From assembly GCA_019638515.1 (NCBI GenBank), contig JAHBTS010000002.1:703936-767935 (forward strand): DNA of 64,000 bases. The letters run 5' to 3'. This document shows positions 9,469-19,700 of this stretch, in pieces. Position 1 is the stretch's first letter. Each line of letters opens with the position of its first letter. Source of the stretch: Chitinophagales bacterium. Lineage in GTDB: Bacteria; Bacteroidota; Bacteroidia; Chitinophagales; LD1. The position numbers were made by a program, and so were the translations under genes. Under the pieces are notes generated by a model. It was not told the DNA's origin and did no database searches. It was given only the letters and a program-made list of their open reading frames with translations.

Positions 9469-10026
9469 TTGAGTTTACCTATACGTCCACGGTTTAAAGG
9501 ACCCATCAAAAAAGAAGCGGAACACAGAATTAACGAAAAAATTACTGCGCCCGAAATAAGAATTGTCGGTGATAATATTGAACCGAAAATTTACCAAACT
9601 CGCGAGGCAATTGCCAAAGCCTTAGAAATGGGATTAGACTTGGTTGAAATTTCACCCAATGCCGTACCGCCTGTTTGCAGAATTATTGATTACAACAAGT
9701 TTCTTTACGAAAAAAAGAAGAAAGAAAAAGAGTTGAAATCAAAAGCAGTAAAAGTGCAAGTAAAAGAAATTCGCTTTACTGCCAATACCGATGAACACGA
9801 TGTGGAATTCAAATCTAAACATGCCGAAAAGTTTTTGCTCGAAGGCAATAAAGTAAAAGCCGTGCTTATGTTTAGAGGGCGTGCTATTGTGTTTAAAGAC
9901 AGAGGCGAATTACTACTCCTCCAATTTGCAAAACGGCTAGAAGAAGTAGCCACCGTAGAGCAAATGCCCGCCTTAGAAGGCAAGCGCATGATGATGACGC
10001 TCGCTCCAAAGAAAAAGAAATCGTAA
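9469..10026 (+). CDS. infC: Translation initiation factor IF-3 (non-ATG start)
   Basis: IF-3 binds the 30S subunit, keeps it apart from 50S and checks start-codon selection. The 185-residue product shows the N-domain ([37 protein letters not shown]), a Lys-rich linker (about 82-95) and the C-domain ([18 protein letters not shown]). An in-frame TAG lies at 9463, and no ATG occurs before the conserved N-domain. The start must therefore be non-ATG; TTG at 9469 is the first candidate and ATA at 9481 is another. This fits the known practice of infC using a poor start codon for autoregulation. The usual partners rpmI and rplT do not follow. Confidence 0.93.
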   Translation: MSLPIRPRFKGPIKKEAEHRINEKITAPEIRIVGDNIEPKIYQTREAIAKALEMGLDLVEISPNAVPPVCRIIDYNKFLYEKKKKEKELKSKAVKVQVKEIRFTANTDEHDVEFKSKHAEKFLLEGNKVKAVLMFRGRAIVFKDRGELLLLQFAKRLEEVATVEQMPALEGKRMMMTLAPKKKKS

Positions 10027-10516
10027 AGTAACTACCTTGTAATGCAATTGTTTGCTTACAGTTTTGTAGCTGCTACTGCATTCTAAGTGCTACGCCATTT
10101 TCATATACGCATATTCAGCCTTGCTTGGTATTCAGTGCCATTCCATCTTGTATCTATTCAACACAACTCCTTTTGGAGATAAAAAACTGCTTGTACACGA
10201 GTATGCAGTCAAATGTAGTGCATGCTTCAGATTCTCTTGAAAATGGAGAAATAGAGGTAGCTCGATTTTTCAAGGAATCAGAGATCATGAATTACAAAAA
10301 GCTCGGAGAAAACCTTTGCCACGCTATGTTTTCACCTGTATGTGCATAACTGTTTGAAAATATTCAGTTTATTCTTTTGTTTGTAAAACAACTGTTCTTT
10401 ATTTTAAAGTGTCTAAATTTAAGGCTTCATCAATTTTGGTACCACCTTGAGGTATAAGTTGTTGGGAGTATTTCATTTAGTAAAATAAAATCAGTCTATA
10501 AAGAATATATACCTAC
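10027..10516 (+). other. 490-bp intergenic region between infC and the collagen-like gene
   Basis: No rpmI/rplT reading frame is present. The only open frame of note runs to 10349 with an internal ATG at 10203, giving 48 residues (starting MQSNVVHASDSLENGE). It has no recognisable motif or ribosome-binding site, and I do not call it a gene. The stretch from 10350 to 10516 is very AT-rich and probably holds the promoter of the collagen-like gene, but I could not fit a convincing TTG/TAnnTTTG pair. Confidence 0.4.
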
Positions 10517-13500
10517 ATGAAGAAATTATTGCTCACCTTATGCGTAGTTGCAGGCTTACACACTTTTGCTCAAAATAATATCGGTATAGGCACGCCCAAT
10601 CCGGCTCCATCTGCCATTTTAGATTTGTCGGCTGCCGATAAAGGCTTTTTGCTACCGCGGCTAACTACTGCACAGCGCACAGCCATTGCAAATCCGGCTA
10701 ACGGTTTGCTAATTTACGATACTGATGTGCAATGCGTGTTTTTCTATAATTCGGTAACTGTTCAGTGGATTTCGCTTTGCCAACCATCTGGTGGTACTGG
10801 CGCTACGGGTGCTACCGGAGCAACAGGTGCCACGGGCGATACCGGAGCTGCAGGCACTAATGGTACTAATGGCGTTACTGGTGATACGGGTGCTACCGGA
10901 GCAACAGGTGCCACAGGCGATACCGGAGCTGCAGGAACAAACGGCACCAATGGAACAAACGGTGTTACCGGAGCTACAGGCGACACTGGTGCTGCAGGCA
11001 CTAATGGTACTAATGGCGTTACTGGTGATACTGGTGCTACGGGAGCAACAGGAGCTACGGGTGCCACAGGCGATACCGGAGCTGCAGGAACTAACGGTAC
11101 CAATGGAACAAACGGTGTTACCGGAGCTACAGGCGACACTGGTGCAGCAGGCACCAACGGTACTAATGGCGTTACTGGTGATACTGGTGCTACGGGAGCA
11201 ACAGGTGCCACGGGCGATACCGGAGCTGCAGGAACTAACGGCACCAATGGAACAAACGGTGCTACCGGAGCTACAGGCGATACTGGCGCAGCAGGCACCA
11301 ACGGTACTAATGGCGTTACTGGTGATACTGGCGCTACGGGAGCAACAGGTGCCACGGGCGATACCGGAGCTGCAGGAACTAACGGCACCAATGGAACAAA
11401 CGGTGCTACCGGAGCTACAGGCGATACTGGAGCTGCAGGAACTAACGGCACCAATGGAACAAACGGTGTTACCGGAGCCACAGGCGATACTGGTGCAGCA
11501 GGTACTAATGGCGTTACTGGTGATACTGGAGCAACGGGTGCTACCGGAGCAACGGGTGCCACGGGCGATACCGGAGCTGCAGGAACTAACGGTACCAATG
11601 GAACAAACGGTGTTACCGGAGCTACAGGCGACACTGGTGCTGCAGGCACCAACGGTACTAATGGCGTTACTGGTGATACTGGAGCAACGGGTGCCACGGG
11701 CGATACCGGAGCTGCAGGAACTAACGGCACAAATGGAACAAACGGTGCAACCGGAGCTACAGGAGCTACAGGAGCAGCAGGTACCAACGGTACTAATGGC
11801 GTTACTGGTGATACGGGTGCTACTGGTACAGCAGGAACCAACGGTGTAACTGGAGCTACGGGTGCAACTGGGGCAGCTGGCACAAATGGAACCAATGGAA
11901 CAAACGGTGCAACCGGAGCTACAGGCGACACTGGCGCAGCAGGCACCAACGGTACTAATGGCGTTACAGGTGCAACGGGTGCTACTGGTGCAGCAGGAAC
12001 CAACGGTGTAACTGGAGCTACAGGTGCAACTGGGGCGGCTGGCACAAATGGAACCAATGGAACAAACGGTGCTACAGGAGCTACAGGAGCAGCAGGTACT
12101 AACGGTACCAATGGCGTTACTGGTGCAACGGGAGCTACAGGAGCAGCAGGAACAAACGGTGTAACTGGAGCTACAGGTGCAACTGGGGCAGCTGGCACAA
12201 ATGGAACCAATGGAACAAACGGTGTAACTGGTGCAACCGGAGCTACAGGAGCAGCAGGTACTAACGGCACCAATGGCATTACAGGTGCAACGGGGGCTAC
12301 TGGCGCAGCAGGAACTAATGGTGTTACGGGCGCTACGGGTATAACAGGACCTACAGGCTCTATGAGCGGTAATGCAGGTGGCGATTTAAGCGGCACTTAT
12401 CCTAACCCAACAGTAGATGGAATCTTAGGTGATACTATTGTTGGACCTAAAGTTACTAATGGGGTAATAAAGTATGATGGCACAAAATGGGTGATTGATA
12501 GTACAACCGGACAGTTTTGGAAACTGACAGGTAACACTTTAACCAATCCACTAACCAATTATGTGGGCACCACCGATAGCACACCATTTTCAATTAGAAC
12601 AAGTGCCCGCGAAGCAATACGAGTTGCCGCCAATAGCGATGTAATCATTGGTAACACCTTGGTGTACGACAACAATATAAACTCCGGATGGACCGGCACC
12701 AAAGTTCAAATTAACATGATTCCGAAGTCTGCTGCCGATAATTCCGATGCGGTATTGCTCCGCATGTCGTCTAGCACGGCATCGGATTACTCTAAGTTTA
12801 TTTTCTTTAGAACCAGAGGTACTTTTCTGCCAAGTGGTGCCACAACCGTAGTAAATGGAGATCCACTGGGTAGAATTTTATGGCGTTCTTACTATGGTGC
12901 CACGGCTGCCACACCTACTACCAATCTTTCTTCTAATGCAGTAATTGAAGCTTACGCAGAAGGAACCACTGCCACCGGATCGGGTGGTAGATTGGTATTT
13001 TCTACTACCAATTCAGGCGCTACCAATCCAACTGTTAGAGCCATTATTGCGGCAAATGGAAATATGTCTATAGGAGGTACGCTTAGTGGCAGTTCAGCAG
13101 CCCCAACGCAGGCTCTTATGGTAGATGGGTATGTTTTTGTTGATAGAACAGGGCAAAATATGGGCAACTTGGCACTGGGAGGTGGTGTAATGTTTGGCAA
13201 TGCCAATACTGCCATTGCTTCAAATAGACAAACGGCATTGCAAAACCAAAATGGTTTAGATTTCTATACCGGTGGCTCTCGCAGAGTTGCCATTACTTCT
13301 GCCGGAAGAGTTGGTATTGGCGTAGTAGAGCCAAACACTTCGTTTCAGGCAGAAATAAATTCTGCTACACAAAACGGATTGCTAGTTTCTACCACCTCTG
13401 CCACTGCAGGAATTTGGGTAAGAGGCAATGGATATAATATCACCAACACTACCAACAACTATGTTGGCTCGCGCGGTATTATTGCTGCCGGTATTGGTAT

Positions 13501-14227
13501 TGGCGTAGAAGGCTTTGCCGTGGAAGACAATAATGCCACTACCAATCATGCAGGCGGTTCGTTTGGCGTGTACGACAATAGCCTTTCCACTGCACTTTCA
13601 TTGGTAAAAGTAGGTGCGTATGAGAGTTCAACACCATATAAAATTATAGGTATTGGTACTGTTTCTACCGTAGTGCGCGATCAAGAAAATAAAGGCAGGG
13701 TAATGTTTGCTCCGGAATCACCTGAAGTGCTATTCCAAGATTTTGGAGAAGGGCAATTGATAAACGGCAAAGCTCACATTACGCTCGACCCTATTTTCAG
13801 CAAAAATATTTGTGTGAATGAAAAACATCCGATGCGTGTTTTTGTAACATTGAAAGGCGATTGCAATGGTGTATTCGTTACCAACGAAACTGCTACCGGA
13901 TTTGATGTTACTGAATTGAAAAACGGTACTTCTAATGCTAAATTCTCTTGGTTTGTTTCTGCTAACCGTGCCGATGAACAATACGGCAACCATACAGGCA
14001 AATTCCAAGATTTGCGTTTCCCTGTTACCAACATGCTAAACGAAAACAAGAACGCGAATAGCATTAGAATAAAACAGGAAGAAGAACACAACCGTAAAAT
14101 TCAGGAAGAAGAAAGCCGCATCAATATGGAAATTAAGCGCAAAGCCGATGCCGAGCGCAAAAAAGAATTGGAAGATTTTGAACGCGAAAACAAAAAGCAG
14201 CAAATAAACAGCAATCATCCATACTAG
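10517..14227 (+). CDS. Exported collagen-like Gly-X-Thr repeat protein
   Basis: A 1236-residue protein. Residues 1-18 are a signal peptide ending TFAQ. A short head typical of Bacteroidota fibre-like proteins follows ([32 protein letters not shown]). Residues 93-614 form an unbroken Gly-X-Y tract of about 174 triplets made mostly of [12 protein letters not shown] and GVT. It is almost free of proline and rich in threonine, as in glycosylated bacterial collagen-like fibres. [11 protein letters not shown] marks the end of the stalk. The C-terminal globular part (about 640-1185) contains [17 protein letters not shown], and the protein ends in a charged coiled-coil-like tail. No T9SS sorting domain or transmembrane anchor is seen, so the route to the surface is unknown. 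Function is inferred to be a structural fibre or adhesin. Confidence 0.85.
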   Translation: MKKLLLTLCVVAGLHTFAQNNIGIGTPNPAPSAILDLSAADKGFLLPRLTTAQRTAIANPANGLLIYDTDVQCVFFYNSVTVQWISLCQPSGGTGATGATGATGATGDTGAAGTNGTNGVTGDTGATGATGATGDTGAAGTNGTNGTNGVTGATGDTGAAGTNGTNGVTGDTGATGATGATGATGDTGAAGTNGTNGTNGVTGATGDTGAAGTNGTNGVTGDTGATGATGATGDTGAAGTNGTNGTNGATGATGDTGAAGTNGTNGVTGDTGATGATGATGDTGAAGTNGTNGTNGATGATGDTGAAGTNGTNGTNGVTGATGDTGAAGTNGVTGDTGATGATGATGATGDTGAAGTNGTNGTNGVTGATGDTGAAGTNGTNGVTGDTGATGATGDTGAAGTNGTNGTNGATGATGATGAAGTNGTNGVTGDTGATGTAGTNGVTGATGATGAAGTNGTNGTNGATGATGDTGAAGTNGTNGVTGATGATGAAGTNGVTGATGATGAAGTNGTNGTNGATGATGAAGTNGTNGVTGATGATGAAGTNGVTGATGATGAAGTNGTNGTNGVTGATGATGAAGTNGTNGITGATGATGAAGTNGVTGATGITGPTGSMSGNAGGDLSGTYPNPTVDGILGDTIVGPKVTNGVIKYDGTKWVIDSTTGQFWKLTGNTLTNPLTNYVGTTDSTPFSIRTSAREAIRVAANSDVIIGNTLVYDNNINSGWTGTKVQINMIPKSAADNSDAVLLRMSSSTASDYSKFIFFRTRGTFLPSGATTVVNGDPLGRILWRSYYGATAATPTTNLSSNAVIEAYAEGTTATGSGGRLVFSTTNSGATNPTVRAIIAANGNMSIGGTLSGSSAAPTQALMVDGYVFVDRTGQNMGNLALGGGVMFGNANTAIASNRQTALQNQNGLDFYTGGSRRVAITSAGRVGIGVVEPNTSFQAEINSATQNGLLVSTTSATAGIWVRGNGYNITNTTNNYVGSRGIIAAGIGIGVEGFAVEDNNATTNHAGGSFGVYDNSLSTALSLVKVGAYESSTPYKIIGIGTVSTVVRDQENKGRVMFAPESPEVLFQDFGEGQLINGKAHITLDPIFSKNICVNEKHPMRVFVTLKGDCNGVFVTNETATGFDVTELKNGTSNAKFSWFVSANRADEQYGNHTGKFQDLRFPVTNMLNENKNANSIRIKQEEEHNRKIQEEESRINMEIKRKADAERKKELEDFERENKKQQINSNHPY
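10793..12361 (+). repeat. Collagen-like coding repeat array (9-bp periodicity with higher-order units)
   Basis: The DNA encoding Gly-X-Y triplets has strict 9-bp periodicity. Longer units corresponding to [25 protein letters not shown] and similar blocks recur many times with few synonymous changes. Because of the periodicity the reverse strand (10762-12396) and another forward frame also stay open for hundreds of codons; these are artefacts. Such arrays often change length by slippage or recombination and are prone to assembly collapse. Confidence 0.9.
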
Positions 14228-14241
14228 TTTACGCTTGCAAT

Positions 14242-15177
14242 ATGAATAAGGGTAAAGTACTCATTACCGAACCTGTACATGAATGCCTGCCCGAGGGCTT
14301 ATGCCAGCTAGGATTTGAGGTAGTTCATTTACCCGAAATTGCAGCTGCAGAAGTACTCCCGATTATTGGTGAGTTTACAGGGCTTATTATCAATAGCAAA
14401 GTACAGGCAAATAAAACATTGCTAGCCCAAGCCTCACAACTGAAATTTGTAGCCCGCTGCGGATCGGGCAAAGAAGTTATTGATTTTGAATACTGCCACC
14501 AACACGGCATTACACCCATTACTTCGCCCGAAGGAAACCGACAAGCAGTGGCTGAACACGCACTTGGCATGCTGCTATCGCTCTTAAACAATATTCATAG
14601 CGCACATGCACAGGTAGTGCAAAAAAAATGGATACGCGAGCGCAACAGAGGTGTAGAGTTGTTTGGTAAAACTGTTGGCATCATTGGTTTTGGGCACACA
14701 GGGAGCGCCTTTGCAAATGTGCTAAAAGGCTTTTGCCCAACTATACTTGCTTACGATAAATACCACACCAATTGCACCACCAACGAAGTGCGCCAAACTA
14801 CACTTCAAGAAATTTTTGAAAAGGCTGAAATTGTAAGCCTACACTTGCCGCTTTCTCCGGAAACCAAACATTTTGCCAACGAAACATTCTTTGCTGCTTT
14901 CAAACAAAAAATTTGGTTTTTAAATACTGCACGCGGAAGTTGCACAGATACTGTGGCGCTGCTACATGCTATACAGCAGGGTAAAATACATGGTGCTGCT
15001 TTAGATGTGTTAGAAAATGAAAAATTGGAAAGCTACACGCCTTTAGAAAATGAACTTCTCCAGCAATTGGCACAAACACAAAAAGTGCTCTTCACTCCAC
15101 ATATTGCCGGATGGACAATAGAATCGAAAAGAAAAATTGCAGAAGTATTGCTGCAAAAAATAAGCGCCTTGGCTTAA
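14242..15177 (+). CDS. D-isomer-specific 2-hydroxyacid dehydrogenase
   Basis: A 311-residue NAD-dependent dehydrogenase of the phosphoglycerate-dehydrogenase family, which interconverts 2-hydroxy and 2-keto acids. It shows the catalytic Arg in RCGSGKEVID, the helix GNRQAVAEHALGMLLSL, the dinucleotide motif GIIGFGHTGSAFA, LHLPLSPETKHF, NTARGSCTDTVAL with ALDVLENE (catalytic Glu region), and the catalytic His in TPHIAGWT. The C-terminal ACT domain of many SerA proteins is absent, so it could be the short SerA form or another D-hydroxyacid dehydrogenase; no serC is nearby. ATG start, 14 nt after the collagen-like gene. Confidence 0.88.
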   Translation: MNKGKVLITEPVHECLPEGLCQLGFEVVHLPEIAAAEVLPIIGEFTGLIINSKVQANKTLLAQASQLKFVARCGSGKEVIDFEYCHQHGITPITSPEGNRQAVAEHALGMLLSLLNNIHSAHAQVVQKKWIRERNRGVELFGKTVGIIGFGHTGSAFANVLKGFCPTILAYDKYHTNCTTNEVRQTTLQEIFEKAEIVSLHLPLSPETKHFANETFFAAFKQKIWFLNTARGSCTDTVALLHAIQQGKIHGAALDVLENEKLESYTPLENELLQQLAQTQKVLFTPHIAGWTIESKRKIAEVLLQKISALA

Positions 15178-15198
15178 TGCAATACTCCGGCACCCAAC

Positions 15199-15348
15199 TT
15201 AGCACATAAACGAAATTCCAACAGGTGCGGGTACTTCCATGGGCGGTGCCGATGGTGGTGCTGTTGCTACCTTAGAGGTGCGTTGCGGAGGCATTACTTC
15301 GTGCTCCGGTGCGCTATCAATAAGTGGGCTGATGTAAAAGTTTTTCAT
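15199..15348 (-). CDS. Putative 49-residue small protein, Pro-rich, Cys-terminal
   Basis: An ORF in an otherwise empty 318-bp gap, on the minus strand between two plus-strand genes. The product begins MKNFYISPLIDSAPEHEV, has a Pro/Ala-rich middle (APPSAPPMEVPAP) and ends GISFMC. The MKxxYISP-type opening is the style of many short Bacteroidota proteins, including leader-like peptides. Codon choice resembles the neighbouring genes (GCA, GTA and CCA are common). There is no signal peptide and no strong Shine-Dalgarno, as is usual here. No modification enzyme or transporter is adjacent, so a peptide-product role is speculation. Confidence 0.45.
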   Translation of the reverse strand: MKNFYISPLIDSAPEHEVMPPQRTSKVATAPPSAPPMEVPAPVGISFMC

Positions 15349-15495
15349 AGCTTTTCAGTTTCTTGTTCAGATAAGACGTTTGCTATCTCTTACGATACTC
15401 ATACAAAAAAGTTTCGGCAATGGTTTATATAGTGCGTTACTTACAAATAAACACTACCTTTAAAACACTTACTTCACCTTGTAAATAAATGCCTT

Positions 15496-15930
15496 ATGAA
15501 ATATCCTATAGTTCTTCTTACTATATTTTTTGCCATGTGTTTTCTTACCAATTGCAATAAAGAAAAGTTGCTTGACGAAAAAGATATTCCGGCAGAAATT
15601 AAACAGTATGCTGCCACGCATTTCCCTAGCTGTGTCATTACAAAAGCAACTAAAGAAACAGGCAATCGCGATGATGCGTATGAAATAAACCTATCGTGCG
15701 GAGTAAAATTGGAATTTAACCTGCAAAAGAATATAGTTGATATTGACGGTTCTTCTAAGCTACCCGACAGTGTAATTCCCACCGGAATTTTAAATTATGT
15801 AGCAGCTAACTATGCAGGAAAATATATAGTAGGCTGGGAGATACAAAATAGTAAGCAATATGCAGATTTAAGCAATCGCGTAACCTTAGTATTTGATATG
15901 CAAGACAGCTTTCTGTACATAGCAGATTAG
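15496..15930 (+). CDS. Lipoprotein with PepSY-like (beta-lactamase-inhibitor-like) domain
   Basis: A 144-residue predicted lipoprotein. The hydrophobic N-terminus ends in the lipobox FLTNC, with the Cys at residue 20. The mature part contains two similar half-units: IPAEIKQYAATHFPSCVITKA and IPTGILNYVAANYAGKYIVGWE. This is the pattern of Bacteroidota PepSY-like/DUF2874 proteins, whose fold resembles beta-lactamase inhibitor protein. They are exported and their ligand is generally unknown. It stands alone on the plus strand; the next gene, fabG, is convergent. Confidence 0.72.
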   Translation: MKYPIVLLTIFFAMCFLTNCNKEKLLDEKDIPAEIKQYAATHFPSCVITKATKETGNRDDAYEINLSCGVKLEFNLQKNIVDIDGSSKLPDSVIPTGILNYVAANYAGKYIVGWEIQNSKQYADLSNRVTLVFDMQDSFLYIAD

Positions 15931-15959
15931 CATTTACACCAATTGCACAGCTGCAATTA

Positions 15960-16709
15960 TTACCTGCTCATAGCTCCGCAAACGCTTAGCACTTGCCCAC
16001 TTACATAGGTAGAAAGATCGCTGGCAAGAAATAGTACAGCATTGGCCACTTCTTGTGCGCTGCCCATTCTGCCAAAAGGAATTTGTTGTAAGATTCCGGC
16101 TTTTACATCATCGCTCAACACCTCGGTCATATCGGTTTCAATAAACCCCGGAGATACAGCATTGCAGCGAATGCTGCGCGAGCCAAATTCATCGGCAATA
16201 CTTTTAGTAAATCCAATAATACCTGCTTTAGATGCAGCATAATTTGCCTGTCCTGCCTGACCGCGCAAACCTATAATGGAAGTAAGGTTAATAATACTAC
16301 CCTGCTTTGCACGCAGCATGTGCTTAGAGGCATGTTTGGTGAGGTTAAAAACACTTTTAAGATTAGCTTGTAATACTTCATCAAATTGCTGCTCGCTCAT
16401 GCGCAGCAGCAGGTTATCGCGCGTGATACCTGCATTATTTACGAGTATATCTATTTTGCCAAACTGCTTAATTACTTCATCTATTACCGCACCGGATTGC
16501 TCAAAATTTCCGGCATCGGATTTTATGCCAACCACTTTCACATCTTCGCTGCTTAACTGGCTGCTTACTTGCTTTGCACGCTCTTCGGAACTTACATAAG
16601 TAAAAACTACATGTGCACCCTGCGCTGCCAAAGTTTCTACAATTGCATAGCCAATTCCTCTTGTACCTCCGGTTACAAGTGCAACTCTTCCGCTTAATAG
16701 TTTTGTCAT
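15960..16709 (-). CDS. fabG: 3-oxoacyl-[acyl-carrier-protein] reductase
   Basis: FabG performs the NADPH-dependent reduction of 3-oxoacyl-ACP in fatty-acid synthesis. The 249-residue product has GGTRGIGYAIVETLAAQG, NNAGITRDNLLLRM, the catalytic Ser in NLTSIIGLRGQAGQ, YAASKAG (YxxxK) and the C-terminal NAVSPGFIETDMT and FLASDLSTYVSGQ segments. These are all characteristic of FabG rather than a generic SDR. It starts 12 nt after the stop of the large lectin-domain gene and is probably co-transcribed with it, an unusual partnership. Confidence 0.93.
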   Translation of the reverse strand: MTKLLSGRVALVTGGTRGIGYAIVETLAAQGAHVVFTYVSSEERAKQVSSQLSSEDVKVVGIKSDAGNFEQSGAVIDEVIKQFGKIDILVNNAGITRDNLLLRMSEQQFDEVLQANLKSVFNLTKHASKHMLRAKQGSIINLTSIIGLRGQAGQANYAASKAGIIGFTKSIADEFGSRSIRCNAVSPGFIETDMTEVLSDDVKAGILQQIPFGRMGSAQEVANAVLFLASDLSTYVSGQVLSVCGAMSR

Positions 16710-16721
16710 TGAATGTTTAGG

Positions 16722-19700
16722 TTATCTGTAAACAAAAACGCTGCCTTCGCGCTGTGTCCATGTTTCATCAATAAATGAAAAACGAACTACATACACATAT
16801 AAACCTGCATCTACCTTTTCGCCACGGTAATAGCCGTCCCAACACTGCTTTAAGTCGTTGGTTGCAAATACCATTTCGCCCAAACGGTTAAATACTTTTA
16901 AGTCTATACTTTGAACAGCATCGGCAAATAAACACCAAAACTCGTTATTGCCATCGCCATCGGGAGAAAAGAAATTAGGAATGTAAATAGTTTTATCTGC
17001 CAATACAGTAAATGGAATTAAAAGCGTATCGGCACAGCCATTGGCATCGCGCACAATAAACGTATAATCTATACTTTGAATTGGAGAAGCAATTGGATCA
17101 TTGCAATCGTAGCAACTTAATCCGCGCTGTGGTCGCCACTCATACACATAATTACTGCTCGAAGGCGTAACTTCTACCAATAATTTTTGCTTTTTACCCA
17201 CTTTAATAATAGTAGTATCAGGAGGAAGCGCCACAATTTCGTCTGGCTCGGTAACGGTGGTTTGTGCTGTGGCTACACAGTTTCTGCTATCAAATACCGT
17301 AACGGCATAATTACCTGCTTTTAAACGCTGGATAGAAGCGGTTTGAGCATTGTTATTCCATAAATACTGGTAGCCGGGAGTACCGCCAACTCCGGTAGCC
17401 GTTAGCCTGCCATCGCTACCATTAAAACACGTAACATGTTTTACGCTATCAATAGATGCGGTAAACACAGGAGCTGGCTGTATGGTGAAAGATTGCGTTC
17501 CGGTACATTGGTTGTTATCGGTAACGGTAACATCGTAAGTATTAGGTAATAACTGCGAAAGGCTGCTGCCCGAAGCACCGTTGCCCCAAACAAAATTGTA
17601 AACAGGTGCACCGTTTGAAGCATCAACCACAATACTGCCATCTGCTACATTATAGCACTGCTGGTCGCGCAACTGCACCAAATTTACTACTGGTAAAGAA
17701 TAAACCGTTACCACAATATCGTTACTCAATCCTTCGCAATTATTTACATCGGTGGTAGTAACATGGTATGTGCCGCTTTGCGTTACATTGATAGTTTGCT
17801 GGCTGCCAGCATTTGTCCAAATATAAGTTTGGAAAGTAGAATCGGTACTCAGATTTACACTGCCGCCATCACAAAACGCAACAGGGCCATCGGCAGTAAT
17901 CATAATTGGCAATGGATTGGGATTGAAGGTAATTACCAAATCGTTACTCTTTACCTCGCAACTATTGGCATCTACTGCTGTAAGGTAATATGTACCCGCT
18001 TGCATTACCGTAATACTTTGTGTGGCATCACCATTGCTCCATGCATAAGCATTGTAAGTACTATCGCTATTGAGCACAATACTTCCGCCTTTACAAACAG
18101 GCAAAGTGCCATTGGTAGAAATAGTAGTGGGCAACGGATTAGCAGCTACCGTAACTTGTGCGGTATCGCTCTTCCAAACACAACCTTGTGCATCTACACC
18201 AAGAAAATAATAACTACCCGTTTGATTAACGGAAATAGTAGGTGTAGCAGCCATTGTGCTCCACATTTGCTGAACAAACTGCTGTGCCGATGATAATGTA
18301 ACACTGGCTCCTTTACATAAATTGATAGGGCTTGCAGGTAAAATAGGTTCTATCTGTGGCGGGCTAATGGTTAGTTGCATAGAATCTATGCCCGAGCAAC
18401 CTGCTGCCGTAACTATCACATAATACTTGGTAACTTTGGGTGCATTGGTAAGGTTGGTATCTCTCGCTATTGGATTGGCTACCAATGAATCTGAAAGCCC
18501 AGTGGTTGGTGTCCAAAAATAAGTAGCATTAGGTATGGGTACACCACCAATAACCGTAGCGCCTCCACTGCAAACAACCATATCTGTTCCGGCATCGGCA
18601 GTAGGATTGGGGTTCACAGTTACCGAGCCGGTAGCTTGCGGAATAGTACAGCCACCATCGTTAATATCTAATGTAATATTTTTGACCCCGCTTGAATTCC
18701 AATTCACTTCAATGGGACCCGGACCATTTGGTGTGCCACTTACTATAGTTCCTCCATTTAAACCCCAAGTAAAGGTTGCATTAGGGGAAGGTGTTCCATT
18801 AAAACTTAAAAATGTACTTCTGCCTTCGCAAACCGTAGCAGGGCTGGCAGTAAATCCGGCATTAAAAGTACCTTGTACATTTGCGGTAAGCGTGTCGTAA
18901 GAATAACAAGAATAGCGGTCGGTTACTTTTACTATATACTGCTGTGTTTGTAAAATTTGTTCTGTGATGTTTTGAGAAACCTTTGCACTAGGTGTCCATA
19001 CATACGTATAAGGTTTAGACCCCAGAATAGGATTAGATTTCAACACCACATTAGCTCCTGCACATACCGTGGTATCTTTTAATAAATTAAAAAGAGTTTG
19101 GTTATTAAAGGTAGCATTTACTTCTGGACATAGGTTTACTTCAATAACAGATACACTGGTTTCGTTACACGCTAAATCGTTCCAAGAACCGGCACTATAA
19201 ATTTGCACACACTGTTCTCCATTGCTGCATTTGTATTGATTACTGCATGTAAAGTTACCGCAACCAAAAGTACAACTATTGTAGCCACTGTTATTAGGTT
19301 CACCACTTGCCCAGTTTTGAAAGAGTGATGGTGTTGCCGCTCCCGGAGTAAAACTACCTGTTGAACCATCCAATGCGTAAAACGTAGAAGCATTAGTTCC
19401 GGTTCTCTTGTAGCCAATCCAAATAGTTCCGCCATACTGCCCAAATATATTATTGGCATTGAGTGCATTTATTACGTTTTGGTTTTCGGTAGCACTATTA
19501 AACACTACCAAATTAGCGCCCAAAGTAGCAGCAGCAGTTTGAGCCTGTGCCGCATCCTGCGATGACGGATTGATAAAATACAAACTGCAATCTTCGCCAG
19601 GAACAGGTAGCGGCACATATCCCGCTCCGGTAAAAGTATTTATGATAAGTTGAATATCACAACCTTGCGGACCAACTACCGGAGGACACACATCTACAGT

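Noticed and set aside
10203..10349. 48-codon ORF after infC
   Set aside because: Not related to L35 or L20, no motif or clear start signal; too weak to call a gene.
10791..11849. Second forward frame of 352 codons over the same repeat
   Set aside because: Open only because the 9-bp periodicity avoids stops; no start signal or domain.
10796..12360. Possible CRISPR-like or tandem non-coding array
   Set aside because: Repeats are in-frame Gly-X-Y codons without spacers; it is protein-coding.
10762..12396. Minus-strand open frame of 544 codons rich in Pro-Val-Ala
   Set aside because: It is the antisense shadow of the collagen-like repeat; its low-complexity product mirrors the 9-bp periodicity.
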